Shown: positions 18,659-28,137, counted from the stretch's first letter. The stretch is 64,000 nucleotides of DNA from Salipaludibacillus sp. CUR1 (GCF_021028955.1 NZ_JAIWPE010000017.1:1-64000), one strand, 5' to 3'. Notes: generated from the letters alone by a model not told the origin. Numbers and translations are program-made.

Positions 18659-18817
18659 ATGACACTTCTGGAAGAATTTGATGAGCTGTTTGCCCCGTGG
18701 ATTATGGAACGGGGCTTTGACTATTATGCGGAAGGCCGTGTCGGTGACATCAGAGAGGTTTCCCAAGGATGTTATAGAGCGGAGGTCAGCGGCTGTTCCC
18801 TATATTCTATTAGGTAA
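18659..18817 (+). pseudogene. N-terminal fragment of a SWIM zinc-finger protein
   Basis: The 52-codon frame (ATG 18659, shortly after the SEC-C stop) reads MTLLEEFDELFAPWIMERGF then YYAEGRV, the usual opening of SWIM zinc-finger proteins, and stops at TAA 18815 before the CxCx(n)CxH finger would appear. The next gene on this strand, at 20509, resembles the part of such proteins that follows the finger. The two may be pieces of one gene separated by the 21-bp array and the aldolase gene; this is inference. Confidence 0.5.
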
Positions 18818-18865
18818 TGCTTATTGGAGAGGCTCGGCCTTATACTTGTAGTCATCGGCTGGGGA

Positions 18866-18984
18866 ACTCTACCTTATAATGCCGGCACTCTACCGTATAA
18901 AAGAGGAACTCTACGTTATAAATGGGGAACTCTACCGTATAGAAGAGAAACTCTACCGTATAAATACAGAACTCTACCATATAA
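18866..18984 (-). repeat. 21-bp repeat array 1 (six units)
   Basis: Units spaced exactly 21 bp (ACTC at 18866, 18887, 18908, 18929, 18950, 18971). On the minus strand the unit is TTATACGGTAGAGT plus 7 variable bases. The flank GATTTTTGTCGAAATTTG just outside the last unit is nearly identical to the flank of arrays 2 and 3 (33434, 35270), which lie in the opposite orientation. Confidence 0.85.
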
Positions 18985-19052
18985 CAAATTTCGACAAAAA
19001 TCCCCTCCTGTAAAACACACTCCCACGCCCGCGTCTCCACCCCATAGCTGCC

Positions 19053-19089
19053 AAAAAAAACCGGCCTTAAGTGCTTTCCTCAAGGCCGG
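19053..19089 (-). terminator. Terminator of the aldolase gene
   Basis: CCGGCCTT and AAGGCCGG arms; read on the minus strand, eight T follow. It lies 15 bp beyond the aldolase stop. Confidence 0.8.
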
Positions 19090-19103
19090 TCTTTATTAAA
19101 AAA

Positions 19104-19994
19104 TTAGTTTTTATTAACTGACGCGTCATAAATGGCGTCAACAGCGAGCTGAAGCTGCTGGTTGAATACTTCGTCAGACTGTTCGACGCTCAAGTCGCTG
19201 ACTAACGCGCGTGAGAAGCTGGCAATCAGGCCATCGTTCTCTTTCAGTTTTTGGTTTGCTTCATCAAGCGGATAGCCGCCGGACAGAGCAACGACGCGAA
19301 CGACGTTAGGATGGTCGATTAATTCTTTATACTCGTTCGCTTTTGTTGGGATGGTCAGCTTCAGCATGACGTGCTGGCTGTCAGACAGATCTTCCAAGTG
19401 CTTTAAAATTTCGTCCTTCAAGAGTTGTTCTGATTTTTCTTTGTCCGTACTGTTAATGTCGACTTCAGGTTCGATAATTGGGACGAGGTCTGCTTCGATA
19501 ATTTGTTTTGCCACTTTGAACTGCTGGTCGACGACAGCTTTAATGCCTTCTTCATTTGGTTCGTGGATAACGGAGCGCATTTTCGTTCCGAAAATATGCC
19601 GTTCATTCGCACGGCGCAGCGTGTCGTCTAAATTATTTATATCCTTCATAAGCTGAACGCCATTTTCCTGATCAGCAAGCCCTTTATCGACTTTTAAAAA
19701 AGGGACGATGCCTTTTTCGGCGAGATAGTCGCCCGTATATTTCCCTTCAATTTCACGGTCCATTGTTTGTTCGAACAGAATTGAGCCAATAATTTGATCG
19801 GAATTAAAAGCTGGGGAGGTGATTATCCGCGTTCTCATTTCGTGCACCAGGTTGAACATATCCTCTTCACTGTCATAGGCATCCTCTGTCACACCATAAG
19901 CAGCTAAAGCTTTAGGAGTACTTCCGCCGCTCTGGTCGAGCGCCGCGATAAACCCCCGGTTATTCTTGATACGGTCAAAATGCTTTTCATTCAT
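19104..19994 (-). CDS. fda: Class I fructose-bisphosphate aldolase
   Basis: This 296-residue enzyme splits fructose-1,6-bisphosphate into dihydroxyacetone phosphate and glyceraldehyde 3-phosphate through a Schiff-base lysine. The length and opening ([30 protein letters not shown] split here for brevity as LDQSGG and STPKAL) match staphylococcal and bacillar class I aldolases; the region [10 protein letters not shown] holds the expected lysine. No metal-binding histidines of class II enzymes are present. It is monocistronic, with SD GGAGGAG before ATG 19994 and a strong terminator. It lies between two pieces of a SWIM-like gene, which suggests that the block arrived by rearrangement. Confidence 0.9.
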   Translation of the reverse strand: MNEKHFDRIKNNRGFIAALDQSGGSTPKALAAYGVTEDAYDSEEDMFNLVHEMRTRIITSPAFNSDQIIGSILFEQTMDREIEGKYTGDYLAEKGIVPFLKVDKGLADQENGVQLMKDINNLDDTLRRANERHIFGTKMRSVIHEPNEEGIKAVVDQQFKVAKQIIEADLVPIIEPEVDINSTDKEKSEQLLKDEILKHLEDLSDSQHVMLKLTIPTKANEYKELIDHPNVVRVVALSGGYPLDEANQKLKENDGLIASFSRALVSDLSVEQSDEVFNQQLQLAVDAIYDASVNKN

Positions 19995-20508
19995 GCTTTT
20001 TTCTCCTCCTTTATTAACTCATTATTACAGTCTCTTCGATCATTCTAACATTTAAGAACCATCTTTAAAAAATGCCCCTTGAATGTCCTATATGTTAGGC
20101 TACCCTTAATAGAAAGACAGAAAACTCTCGGTTTATATTTCTGACCTCTCTGAATAAGAGAAAATTTCCATTTAACTAAGGAGTCATTACGGCTTCTTAA
20201 AGATTTTAAAAAAATAGTGTAATATATAACGAGAGAGACGGGACGGAAGGTGAAAGCTTGTTGAGAATACGCCTGAAAGGTTCTAACAAGACTTAGATGC
20301 TCACCTGCAGGAGGGGCACACGTCGTGTTGAAAAAATCAAGCTGTAAAGGCTTCCTATTTATGTTTGAACTCCTGGGAAAACCATCCACACAGTAAAAAA
20401 ATTCGGATCTGCTTGCTGAAAAGATGCAGTTAGTTAATGACTAATCTTATGCTTTAGAGCAAGCCTGCATAATTGAATCAAAGGAAATATGAGTAAGGGA
20501 GGATGAAC
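19995..20508. other. Intergenic stretch upstream of aldolase and the 470-aa gene
   Basis: No supported gene. It holds the divergent upstream regions of the aldolase gene and the 20509 gene. SD AAGGGAGG at 20495-20502 touches ATG 20503, so the real start must be the next ATG at 20509. Confidence 0.4.
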
Positions 20509-21921
20509 ATGTCCGAAAAACAAGCAGCAGTAGAAGAACATACACATCGCTCACTTAGTGATCTGCTTAACAAATTGTCAAAAGAGGACCTTGTGAAATT
20601 ACTGCTTGAAATAAATGAGGACAATAGATTATTTGGTCTTCAAGTTAAATTAAGGTTTTCAGATGGGCAAGATGACGTTAGTCTCTGCAGGGAGTTAATT
20701 AGAACCTGCTTCGATGCGGCCGGAATCTATAATTTTGAGATCGGGGCAGATATAGAAGATGCAGTAACAAAAGTAGAAATTGTACTGGAAAAGGCTGATG
20801 TAAGACGGGATGAGGGGAACACCGAGCTTGCGATGAAGATAGGTTTGATGGTTTATCAGGAAACCTATCCTCTCCTTCAAGAGGTATATAATCCAGAAGA
20901 GCTGGAAGGCTTTGTCGATAAAACTCTTAAACTCATCGATACAATAGCACAGGAGATAGCTAACGGGAAAAATGAAAAGCTGAAAAAGAAAGTTGCAGAC
21001 GACCTTATGAGAACAGTAAATGATTTTTCAGACCGTGGCTACGATCATGATTTGAATTTGCCGTTAATGGAAGTGATTAGTCATTTTGGGAGCGACCCTG
21101 CCGTGAGGAAGAAACTTGAGGACAAGATACACTCAGAGCTTGAAGATTCCGGTGATTTTCACTTTATTAATGAGAATTATAAACTTTTTCAGCTGAAGCT
21201 TTTAGAGCGTTTTGGTGAGCCTGAGAAATTAAAGAAATTTGTCTATGATAACCTAAACCTAATGCCTTTAAGAAAAAAGGCCATTGATCAAGCGATAAAG
21301 CAGGAAGATTTCGCCGAGGCGGAGCGGCTGTGCATTGAAGGAGAAGAAGAAGCTAAAAAATGGCCAGTACCTCGAAAAGAATGGAAGGCTCTCCGCTATC
21401 ATATCCATAAAATTGCAGGCAATCAGCAAGGCCAAAGGAATGCAGCTATGGAGCTGATCATTGAGGGGGATTTTGACTATTATCAACCTCTCAAAAAGCT
21501 GACGGCTCCAGACGATTGGAATAAAACTAAAGCCTCTATTATAAGGGAAATGGAAGAAGCACCTGAAGTCCAAGAGGCGTACATTTCTCTGTTAATAGAA
21601 GAAAACGAAACCGGGAAACTTTCATCTTATTTCGAAAGTAGACTGGATGATGTAACGAAATTATACCCCTATCTTCTTCCTCACTACAAGGATGAGGTTA
21701 AAAACCTTTTTGCAGCATCTATCCAAGCAAGCTCGTCAAGTGCCGGCAGCCGCAATAAATACAAATCAATTGGAGAAACTATTCGAATGTTTGGAAGCGT
21801 GTGCGGGATCAAAGAAGCGGAAAGCTTGATTGGACAACTGGAGGAGAAGTATAAGCATCGTTCGGCATTTAAAGAGGAACTTAAAAAGGTGAGAAAAAAT
21901 TTGAGGAAGAAATCTATATAA
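20509..21921 (+). CDS. SWIM-protein C-terminal-like helical protein without the zinc finger
   Basis: This 470-residue, strongly helical protein opens with HRSLSDLLNKLSKEDLVKLL, which resembles the segment that follows the zinc finger in bacterial SWIM proteins, and continues with TPR-like helical repeats (AEAERLCIEGEEEAKK and similar). No CxC..CxH finger is present. SD AAGGGAGG at 6-nt spacing supports ATG 20509, so it may be expressed as a stand-alone protein. A matching N-terminal fragment lies at 18659-18817. I read it as the detached C-terminal part of a SWIM gene, with moderate confidence. Function unknown. Confidence 0.55.
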   Translation: MSEKQAAVEEHTHRSLSDLLNKLSKEDLVKLLLEINEDNRLFGLQVKLRFSDGQDDVSLCRELIRTCFDAAGIYNFEIGADIEDAVTKVEIVLEKADVRRDEGNTELAMKIGLMVYQETYPLLQEVYNPEELEGFVDKTLKLIDTIAQEIANGKNEKLKKKVADDLMRTVNDFSDRGYDHDLNLPLMEVISHFGSDPAVRKKLEDKIHSELEDSGDFHFINENYKLFQLKLLERFGEPEKLKKFVYDNLNLMPLRKKAIDQAIKQEDFAEAERLCIEGEEEAKKWPVPRKEWKALRYHIHKIAGNQQGQRNAAMELIIEGDFDYYQPLKKLTAPDDWNKTKASIIREMEEAPEVQEAYISLLIEENETGKLSSYFESRLDDVTKLYPYLLPHYKDEVKNLFAASIQASSSSAGSRNKYKSIGETIRMFGSVCGIKEAESLIGQLEEKYKHRSAFKEELKKVRKNLRKKSI

Positions 21922-21972
21922 AAATAGTGGTGATATTTAGGTTTATAGTTGTTCAGAAAGGAGTTGAAACAG

Positions 21973-22182
21973 GTGTCATTAACAGATATAAATGCCCACA
22001 AAAAGTGGCGGAAGGTTCCCGCTAATATTAGAAACAAATTGATTAACAACGTGTTTTGTCCTGATTGTTTTAATACGACTATTGTGAATTACGATTTGAA
22101 GACTCTCAAAAACGGTCTTTTACTTGAAGGAGACTGTAAACAGTGCGGGAAGAGTGTAGCCAGAGTGATCGAGGACGAGTGA
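21973..22182 (+). CDS. Small zinc-ribbon protein
   Basis: The 69-residue protein contains two Cys pairs, CPDC and CKQC, about 29 residues apart, a typical zinc ribbon, with an HKKWRKVP opening. AAAGGAG lies 9 nt before GTG 21973 and defines the start. It follows the SWIM-like gene by 51 bp in the same direction and may be co-transcribed. Homologues of this size are common in Bacillaceae and unassigned. It contains no DNA-binding motif I can name. Confidence 0.6.
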   Translation: MSLTDINAHKKWRKVPANIRNKLINNVFCPDCFNTTIVNYDLKTLKNGLLLEGDCKQCGKSVARVIEDE

Positions 22183-22334
22183 GGGGCGCAAAGTTAAAAT
22201 AGTCTGTGCCAGCATATATATTACTAAGAGCTGTTCATAATTATGGATAGCTCTTTTAATCTGGCAGCTAACCATGTTGGTTTTGGATGATCCCGGTTTA
22301 GCCGCGGAAATAAGTGGGTTGAACCTGCCCCTTT

Positions 22335-22373
22335 TGGAAGTAACTGGGGGGACAGACCCCCCAGTTACTTCCA
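22335..22373. repeat. Palindrome A with GGGGGGACAGA core
   Basis: The arms TGGAAGTAACTGGGGGG (22335-22351) and CCCCCCAGTTACTTCCA (22357-22373) are perfect complements with loop ACAGA. No T-tract follows, so it is not a typical terminator. A palindrome of the same design with different outer arms lies at 46230-46264. The rest of 22183-22497 holds no gene. Confidence 0.85.
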
Positions 22374-22497
22374 GAAACATAGCCAGGGGGATGTGGCAAA
22401 TTCCCGAACACTTCCGTTGACCGGTATAACGTGCTTACAGTTGTTAAGACTGAATAAATAATGATTATAATGCCGGACATTTTTAAGGAGTTAAGCT

Positions 22498-22893
22498 ATG
22501 AAACCACTTTTACAATCCGCCGGCCTGCTTGCCGCATTATTTCTGATCATCTCCCCTGCAGGTTTTACCGTGGAAGCAGGCGGATTCAGCAAACAGCAGC
22601 TGATCGAAGAGCTTTACCAGCTGGAAAATGACGCGTACAACGCTATAGAAGATCTGATGCGCTCCTGGGCAGACAACGAGGACCCAGGTTTTTCCGATTA
22701 CTATCGTCTATATAAGCAGGCGAAAGAGAGCGAAAGGAAAATTGACGAGCGTTACGAGTCTGTTTTAGCAGAGCTTGAAACAAAGTTGAAAATGTCAGAA
22801 TGTGACGCCAAGCTCGTGTCGGAGATCGAAGCGTCTTACAACCGGAAAAAAGAAGAGGCGAGAAGCCGGCTGAAAGCGGAGGTATTAAACTGA
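22498..22893 (+). CDS. Secreted helical protein of unknown function
   Basis: A signal peptide (about residues 1-26, hydrophobic core AGLLAALFLIISPAGF) is followed by a mature domain of about 105 residues, all helical and charged, with one late cysteine (SECDAK). There is no lipobox. It is followed by a strong terminator at 22959. SD AAGGAG lies 7-8 nt before the ATG. I do not recognise a family. A role outside the membrane follows from the signal peptide. Confidence 0.6.
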   Translation: MKPLLQSAGLLAALFLIISPAGFTVEAGGFSKQQLIEELYQLENDAYNAIEDLMRSWADNEDPGFSDYYRLYKQAKESERKIDERYESVLAELETKLKMSECDAKLVSEIEASYNRKKEEARSRLKAEVLN

Positions 22894-22958
22894 AGTTTGA
22901 AAATTTTTACTTGTCGTACCCGCACGTTTTCCGCCATATGATTATAAACTGTAACTAG

Positions 22959-23003
22959 GCAAAAAACTGTATGGTCAGTCACTGACTTGTACAGTTTTTT
23001 TGC
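22959..23003 (+). terminator. Terminator of the secreted helical protein gene
   Basis: GCAAAAAACTGTA pairs with TACAGTTTTTTTGC, with an inner GTCAGT/ACTGAC stem. The T-run lies in the right arm. Confidence 0.75.
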
Positions 23004-23151
23004 CGATGATAAGGCATAATGAAAATTATGTGAAAATTCAATTTTTAAGTTTTTTTGGGCCTGTAAATAGGGTATAATGGCTGTACTTTACTTAAATTTA
23101 GTTGGTTGCTGACTTAGTCTATAAACGTTTGAGTTGAAGGAGGTTATCACC

Positions 23152-23487
23152 ATGAATAATTCAGGATGGCTGCGTGGGATGATGGCAAAGAAGATGAGTG
23201 CAGAGGCGTTTTGTGAGTGTGTGATGGAGTCAGTTTATAAAGAGATTAGAGCATGGGGCTGGAATGTCATTCTTCTGTATGACTGGCAGGAGGCTTCGGA
23301 ACATGTGCCCGTGACGCTGATCCTTGATGGGAAAATGGTGAGGATTGACTTGACCAAAACAGAAGTAGAAAGCCAGCAGAAAAAAAGTCCCTATTCTGTT
23401 GATAAAATGATCTGGACAGCGATTCACGAGCAGGGGATTAAATTAAACAATAGCGTCTACATGAGATACGTCTGGATGCAGCCTTAA
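23152..23487 (+). CDS. Conserved-looking protein of unknown function, 111 aa
   Basis: AAGGAGG lies 8 nt before ATG 23152, so the start is clear. The protein is mixed alpha/beta, with aromatic-rich segments (WGWNVILLYDWQEA, YMRYVWMQ) and a central VPVTLILDGKMVRIDL strand pair. No signal peptide, membrane segment or catalytic motif is visible. It stands alone, with a terminator about 100 bp downstream. No function can be given. Confidence 0.55.
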   Translation: MNNSGWLRGMMAKKMSAEAFCECVMESVYKEIRAWGWNVILLYDWQEASEHVPVTLILDGKMVRIDLTKTEVESQQKKSPYSVDKMIWTAIHEQGIKLNNSVYMRYVWMQP

Positions 23488-23589
23488 ATTAGAAGTGGCG
23501 ATGGCGGAACAACTTAAAATAAAGCTTCGTAGAATAAAAGGCTGAACGGGTTTAATTTATAGGTGCAAACAATTTATACACAAATAAAA

Positions 23590-23631
23590 ACACATGAGAT
23601 TTTAGACGAGAAATCTCATGTGTTTTTTTTG
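23590..23631 (+). terminator. Terminator with perfect 13-bp stem
   Basis: ACACATGAGATTT and AAATCTCATGTGT form the stem, followed by a T-run. It closes the 23152 gene. The remaining bases to 23812 show nothing further. Confidence 0.8.
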
Positions 23632-23812
23632 CTGTTTAACTTTATAAAATTCATTTAGTTATAGCAAAAATATATTGTGATCGAGATTTAAAATAATTTA
23701 CGTACCATTTTCGGATAAACCACCGATAATTAAATAAATTAACCGAGGCTGATTTAGCCTTCGAGGGCATTTACCATTTGCCGCGTTATAAATTTAGCCT
23801 GTTAATGCTAAG

Positions 23813-25114
23813 TTAGGATGGTTTTTCAATAGCTTCAGGTTGAACAAGGTCTTTCCGGCGGTAGACGCTTAGAATCATACCTATAAATACAGAATAAATG
23901 AGCTGATAGCCAAAAGCGTAACTGATGAAAGGAAGGCTAACGCCAATAACGGGCACCCAGCCAAGCACCATGGCAATATTCCAGATTACTGAAAAACCGA
24001 CCATACTGACTCCAGAAACGATAATCATATTGCCCAAGGGGTGTCTGGATTTTTTGATTGTAATGATCATTCGCGACATAAAAAGAGAAAGGATAAAAAT
24101 TATGGTGAAGGCAGGGACCCACCCAAGTTGACCGATAATAGATGCTAAAATTAAATCGGTATGCCATTCGGGTAAATTCGTGGTGACTTCAGTAGAGGGC
24201 CCTTGTCCGACCCAAGCTGCCTGACTGGTTATTTGCCTAAGCAGAGAGGGAATGTATCCAGCACCGTTTAAGTCAGCTTCAGGATTTATAAAGGCGCTCA
24301 GTCGCATTCGCATCCCTTGCCCCAGGGTGACAGCAATAGTTGTGAAAAACATAATCACTGTTGTATTCGTTATAATAAATTGTTTTATTGCTCTTTTAGG
24401 TAGTGGCGCAAAAGCTGTAATGGTCATTGCAGTGAGAAAGTAAAACAAGGTTAAAGGGAGCTGGGGTATAGCTTGAAAAATAACGAGCGGAACCCATAGC
24501 ATGGCTGTTGCCATAATCCACAGTCGCTTTCCTTTTAAACTTGAGAGCATGGCGGCATAGCTGAAAATGAAAAGCAGACTGATCGGCCAAATGGATAAGG
24601 TGAAGGATCCTATTCTTAAGTAGGCAGCTCCCCCGATGTAATAGTCTGACTGCAGCATCCATACGGATAAAAAGAGTCCAAGGGCGGATAATAACGGCCA
24701 CCATTTTTCCAGTTTCCGGTAGTCAATGAGCATGAAAATAATAATTACTAGAACAGAGAGAAGAGCAGCATCAACTCTCCTGACGAGAAAGTACATATTT
24801 GTCGCTGCATAATTAGGAGTTAAATAATAGAAAGTGATAATTCCAGCTGCAAGAACCAATGCAAACAATCCTGCTAACACCCAATCCATTTTCGGTTTAT
24901 GAATTTTATGCATTTCCCGTCCGATTGAACCCGGATCTCCCATTTGATTGACAGCCATTAGTTCTGCCTTTTCATCGCTGTAACCTTGACTGGTCAGATA
25001 AGATTTTTGCTCCTCGATATGATAAGTTAACTCTTTCTCCACGTACTGCTTTGCTTCTTTAGAACGGATATGATGTGTAACCTTTTGCAAAAATCTCTTC
25101 TTTGCGTCACTCAT
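23813..25114 (-). CDS. SEDS (FtsW/RodA/SpoVE) protein with N-terminal HAAS-type domain
   Basis: The first 80 residues form a helical HAAS-type signalling domain (SKEAKQYVEKELTYHIEEQ, SDEKAELMAVNQMGDP). The rest is a polytopic membrane protein with the SEDS signature TDLILASIIGQLGW and a late LPFISYAF, where canonical SEDS proteins read LPFISYGG. SEDS proteins polymerise or help to polymerise peptidoglycan glycan strands. Bacillus genomes carry accessory copies next to a sigma factor and a PadR regulator, exactly as here; the start overlaps the PadR stop. The altered SYAF and the fused HAAS domain suggest a regulated, non-housekeeping copy. Whether it is a polymerase is untested. Confidence 0.8.
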   Translation of the reverse strand: MSDAKKRFLQKVTHHIRSKEAKQYVEKELTYHIEEQKSYLTSQGYSDEKAELMAVNQMGDPGSIGREMHKIHKPKMDWVLAGLFALVLAAGIITFYYLTPNYAATNMYFLVRRVDAALLSVLVIIIFMLIDYRKLEKWWPLLSALGLFLSVWMLQSDYYIGGAAYLRIGSFTLSIWPISLLFIFSYAAMLSSLKGKRLWIMATAMLWVPLVIFQAIPQLPLTLFYFLTAMTITAFAPLPKRAIKQFIITNTTVIMFFTTIAVTLGQGMRMRLSAFINPEADLNGAGYIPSLLRQITSQAAWVGQGPSTEVTTNLPEWHTDLILASIIGQLGWVPAFTIIFILSLFMSRMIITIKKSRHPLGNMIIVSGVSMVGFSVIWNIAMVLGWVPVIGVSLPFISYAFGYQLIYSVFIGMILSVYRRKDLVQPEAIEKPS

Positions 25115-25569
25115 CAGGTTAGTCCCCCTTCAATTTGAAAAATGAGGGAGGCTTTCACCTCAGGGTCATGGGTTCTTTCCCATTCCTGCAGAAGTTTTTC
25201 GCCTTTTTTTTCAATAAAGTACCGCTTTAGGCGATGGCCGTGCTCTGTCACCCACTGAGAACGGATGACCTGTTTTTGTTCCATTCTGTGAAGGATGACA
25301 TACAAATAGCCTTCTTGACTGGTGAATTCATCACTTTTTATGGTCTGTTTTAAATGATTCAGCAGTTCCAACCCTGTTTTTCCTTTTTGGAGTGAGAGGC
25401 TTTGCAGCAGGAAAATCCCGGTACTTTGCTGTAATTCCGTAAAGTCAGACGGGGACCGTTGTTTTCCAATCTGGTTCTTAATTTCTTCCTGTTGCTCCTG
25501 CGAAAAAGAAAAGTTGCGGAACACAGTCTGATCCATCGCCTTTTTTAAACCGTTTAACGGGTCTTTCAT
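25114..25569 (-). CDS. PadR-family transcriptional regulator
   Basis: This 151-residue protein has the PadR winged-helix core (GIFLLQSLSLQKGKTGLELL, EGYLYVILHRMEQKQVIRSQW, HRLKRYFIEKKG) preceded by an unusual N-terminal extension of about 50 residues. PadR proteins are small homodimeric regulators. It overlaps both neighbours: its ATG lies in the end of the sigma gene frame, and its stop overlaps the SEDS start, so the three are one operon. It may repress its own operon; no operator could be identified. Confidence 0.8.
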   Translation of the reverse strand: MKDPLNGLKKAMDQTVFRNFSFSQEQQEEIKNQIGKQRSPSDFTELQQSTGIFLLQSLSLQKGKTGLELLNHLKQTIKSDEFTSQEGYLYVILHRMEQKQVIRSQWVTEHGHRLKRYFIEKKGEKLLQEWERTHDPEVKASLIFQIEGGLT

Positions 25570-26120
25570 GTTGATTCCTCCTTCTCCAGAGCCTTTTTGA
25601 TCATTTTCCTCGCACGTTTCAGTCTCGTTTTAATAGTGTTTTCATTTATTCCGTTTATCCTGGAGATTTCCAATGTAGTCAGGTCCTAGTAATAGTAGAG
25701 ATAGACAGATTCTCGATACTTAATTGGGAGCTGAAGAACGGCCTGAACAATCCTCTCTTGTTCGGAACGGTTAATCACTTCCTGTTCAAGACTGTGCCCC
25801 TTTGTTTTAGCTGTATCAATGGCTGGGGCATGGAGGGTGACTTTCCGGTAGTGCCAGCTTTTTACATAATCTTTGCAGTGATTGATGGCAATCCGGTACA
25901 ACCACGTTTTCATGGAGGCTTCCCCATTATACGTATGTAATTTGGTATAGGCCTTCAGGAAAATTTCCTGTGTCAGATCTTCCGCAAGAGCAGGATCTTT
26001 TACATATGTATAAGCAAGCTGTTGAATCTGCTGGCCATATGAGCTCATTAACTCTTGCAGCACGTGTTCATTTGTTTGCTCGAAGGAATTATTTCCTTCG
26101 GTTAATTTTGATTGATACAC
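25566..26120 (-). pseudogene. ECF-type sigma factor with an amber codon before region 4
   Basis: The frame from GTG 26120 encodes sigma region 2 (AEDLTQEIFLKAYTKL, MKTWLYRIAINHCKDYVKSW) and the start of region 4 (QLPIKYRESVYLYYY), then TAG at 25686-25688 (codon 145). The frame continues past it with the normal end DLTTLEISRINGINENTIKTRL and stops overlapping the PadR start. Homologues have a glutamate here, so GAG to TAG is the simplest origin. A protein truncated at 144 lacks the helix that contacts the -35 element and should not work. It is the first gene of the sigma/PadR/SEDS operon. Confidence 0.8.
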
Positions 26121-26434
26121 CGTACGAAAGCCCCCTTTCTCTATTACTTTGACGAAAGTAACGGAAGGTTCGTTTCAAAAATTGTAACTAATTTTAATTT
26201 ACTAGTTTTAAAGTTTTGGATAGAAGACGTAAATACAATAAGACATTCAGGCCTGTCGGTACAAAAGAGGTCTGATAAAAAGATGAAATATAAGGGCCTT
26301 TGTCATCAACTAGACTGTCTATGTTCCATTTTGTGGAGGAGGCCTGCCAATTGAGAAACTGGTTAGAAAGGCTTGCAAATATCCGAGTTATCAGATAGGA
26401 TTAAATAACAATAAAGTGATAGGGGGACATTTGT
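26121..26434. other. Intergenic stretch between divergent sigma and peptide-binding genes
   Basis: No gene or clear repeat is seen. SD AGGGGG lies before the ATG at 26435. Confidence 0.4.
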
Positions 26435-28051
26435 ATGAAACATTGGTATTTAGTTGCGGGCGCTTTGGCGGTGTTAACCGGCTGCGCGGGAAACGGTGAG
26501 CCGCCTGAATCAGAAGAAACGGCCAACACACCAGACAATAGCAGCCCGGAAAATGAGGAGGTCGACGCAGATCCGGATGCTCTGACGGTTAATATGCAGT
26601 CGGACGTCAGTGCGCTTGATCCTCATTTCGGCAATGATCACGCGTCGCTTAACGTCAAGCGGACCATTTACGATACGCTTGTACGCACAGATGAGGATTT
26701 GGATATACATATGAGCCTGGCCGAATCATTTGAGCAGGAGGAGCCCGACGTTTGGGAGGTGTCGTTAAGAGAGGATGTCACGTTTCACGATGGGACGGAA
26801 TTCAATGCTGAAGCGGTGAAAGTAAACGTGGAACGGATGCTTGATGAAGAGACGGCTTCTCCAGTGGCATTTATGTTCGAAATGATTGAAGAAGTGGAAG
26901 TAGTCGACGCCTATACTGTCCGTTTTTATACGGAGTATCCGTTTGCTCCGTTGAAACAGCATTTCGCACATCCTGCCGGTCAGATGATCAGCCCGGCTCT
27001 GATTGAAGAGGACCAGCAGGCAGTTGAGGATGACGAGCAGCCCGGATCTGTCATTAACGAGAATCCGGTCGGGACAGGCTTCTATAAATTCGACAGCCAG
27101 CAGGCCGGCGAAGAAATCCATCTTGTGAAAAATGAGGACTACTTCGATGGTGAAGCGGGAGCGGATGAATTAACTTTCCGAATCGTGCCGGAAGATCTGA
27201 CCCGGGTCGGCGAGCTTGAGACCGATTCTGCACAAATAGTCGGCCATTTAAATCCGAATGATATTTCCCGTCTTGAAGAGAATGAGAACACGAAAGTAGC
27301 TCGTCACGACAGTGCATCCTTAGCGTACTTCGGTTTTAATACGGAAGTGGAGCCGTTTGATGACCCGGATGTCCGCCGTGCGATTGCCATGGCAATTAAC
27401 AAAGATGATATTGTCGAAGGCGTCATGGGCGGAGCCGCCTTGAAAGCTGAGGGGCCTCTGGCTCCGCCAGTTACAGGTGCTTCAGACAATCTTGATCCAA
27501 TTGAAGAAAACGTGGATGAAGCCCGCGACTTGCTCGAGGAGGCAGGATACGAAGACGGCATCGAGGCAGAACTGTGGACGGATGATTCCCGTGTCCGACT
27601 CGATACAGCAGAACTGATTCAAAGCTACCTTGCCCAAATCGGCGTTAATGTGGAGATCGTCTCTATGGAAAGCGGCGCCCACCGTGAACAAGTATCTGAA
27701 GGAGATCATGAACTGTTTCTTGGTTCTTGGGGCACCGTTACCGGCGATGCAGATTACGGCCTGTATCCCGTCTTTCATTCAGACAGCCACGGGATGACAG
27801 GGAACCGCATGTTCTACAGTAATGACGAAGTAGACGCCCTGCTCGATGCGGCGCGCTCGGAAATGGATCCTGAAGAACGCGATGAACTCTATCATGAAGC
27901 CCAGCAAATCATTGTCGATGAAGCGCCAATGGTACCCCTTTATCACGTCGAACACCTTGCAGGACTTCGCTCGGATATCGAAAACTTTTACATTCACCCG
28001 AGCAGCCTGTACGAAATGGTCGATGTCACCAGAACAATTGAAGAGGAATAA
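26435..28051 (+). CDS. ABC transporter substrate-binding lipoprotein, family 5 (peptide/nickel/glutathione type)
   Basis: The 538-residue protein has a lipobox LTGC (Cys17), an acidic linker, then the family 5 solute-binding fold: NMQSDVSALDPH, TFHDGTEFNAEAVK, NPVGTGFYKF, the DPDVRRAIAMAINKD signature and a final EAPMVPLYH. It would capture peptides or related ligands at the outer face of the membrane for an Opp/Dpp-type transporter. No permease or ATPase gene lies beside it, so it is an orphan binding protein. The acidic surface suggests adaptation to salt. A terminator follows at 28138. Confidence 0.85.
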   Translation: MKHWYLVAGALAVLTGCAGNGEPPESEETANTPDNSSPENEEVDADPDALTVNMQSDVSALDPHFGNDHASLNVKRTIYDTLVRTDEDLDIHMSLAESFEQEEPDVWEVSLREDVTFHDGTEFNAEAVKVNVERMLDEETASPVAFMFEMIEEVEVVDAYTVRFYTEYPFAPLKQHFAHPAGQMISPALIEEDQQAVEDDEQPGSVINENPVGTGFYKFDSQQAGEEIHLVKNEDYFDGEAGADELTFRIVPEDLTRVGELETDSAQIVGHLNPNDISRLEENENTKVARHDSASLAYFGFNTEVEPFDDPDVRRAIAMAINKDDIVEGVMGGAALKAEGPLAPPVTGASDNLDPIEENVDEARDLLEEAGYEDGIEAELWTDDSRVRLDTAELIQSYLAQIGVNVEIVSMESGAHREQVSEGDHELFLGSWGTVTGDADYGLYPVFHSDSHGMTGNRMFYSNDEVDALLDAARSEMDPEERDELYHEAQQIIVDEAPMVPLYHVEHLAGLRSDIENFYIHPSSLYEMVDVTRTIEEE

Positions 28052-28137
28052 CCCTCTTTTACGATTTAGCCGATGAATGCTGATTGCGCAGCCTTGGCGA
28101 CAAAATCAAGTGGGCCTGCAATCTTTTTATCATATAA

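Noticed and set aside
18866-18984. The 21-bp arrays as CRISPR
   Set aside because: Repeat 14 bp and spacer 7 bp are far too short, and no cas gene is in the window.
20045-20389. 114-codon minus-strand frame as a gene
   Set aside because: Composition is not protein-like and no SD is present; it covers an intergenic stretch.
22335-22373. Palindrome A as a rho-independent terminator
   Set aside because: The stem is perfect, but no T-tract follows on either strand.
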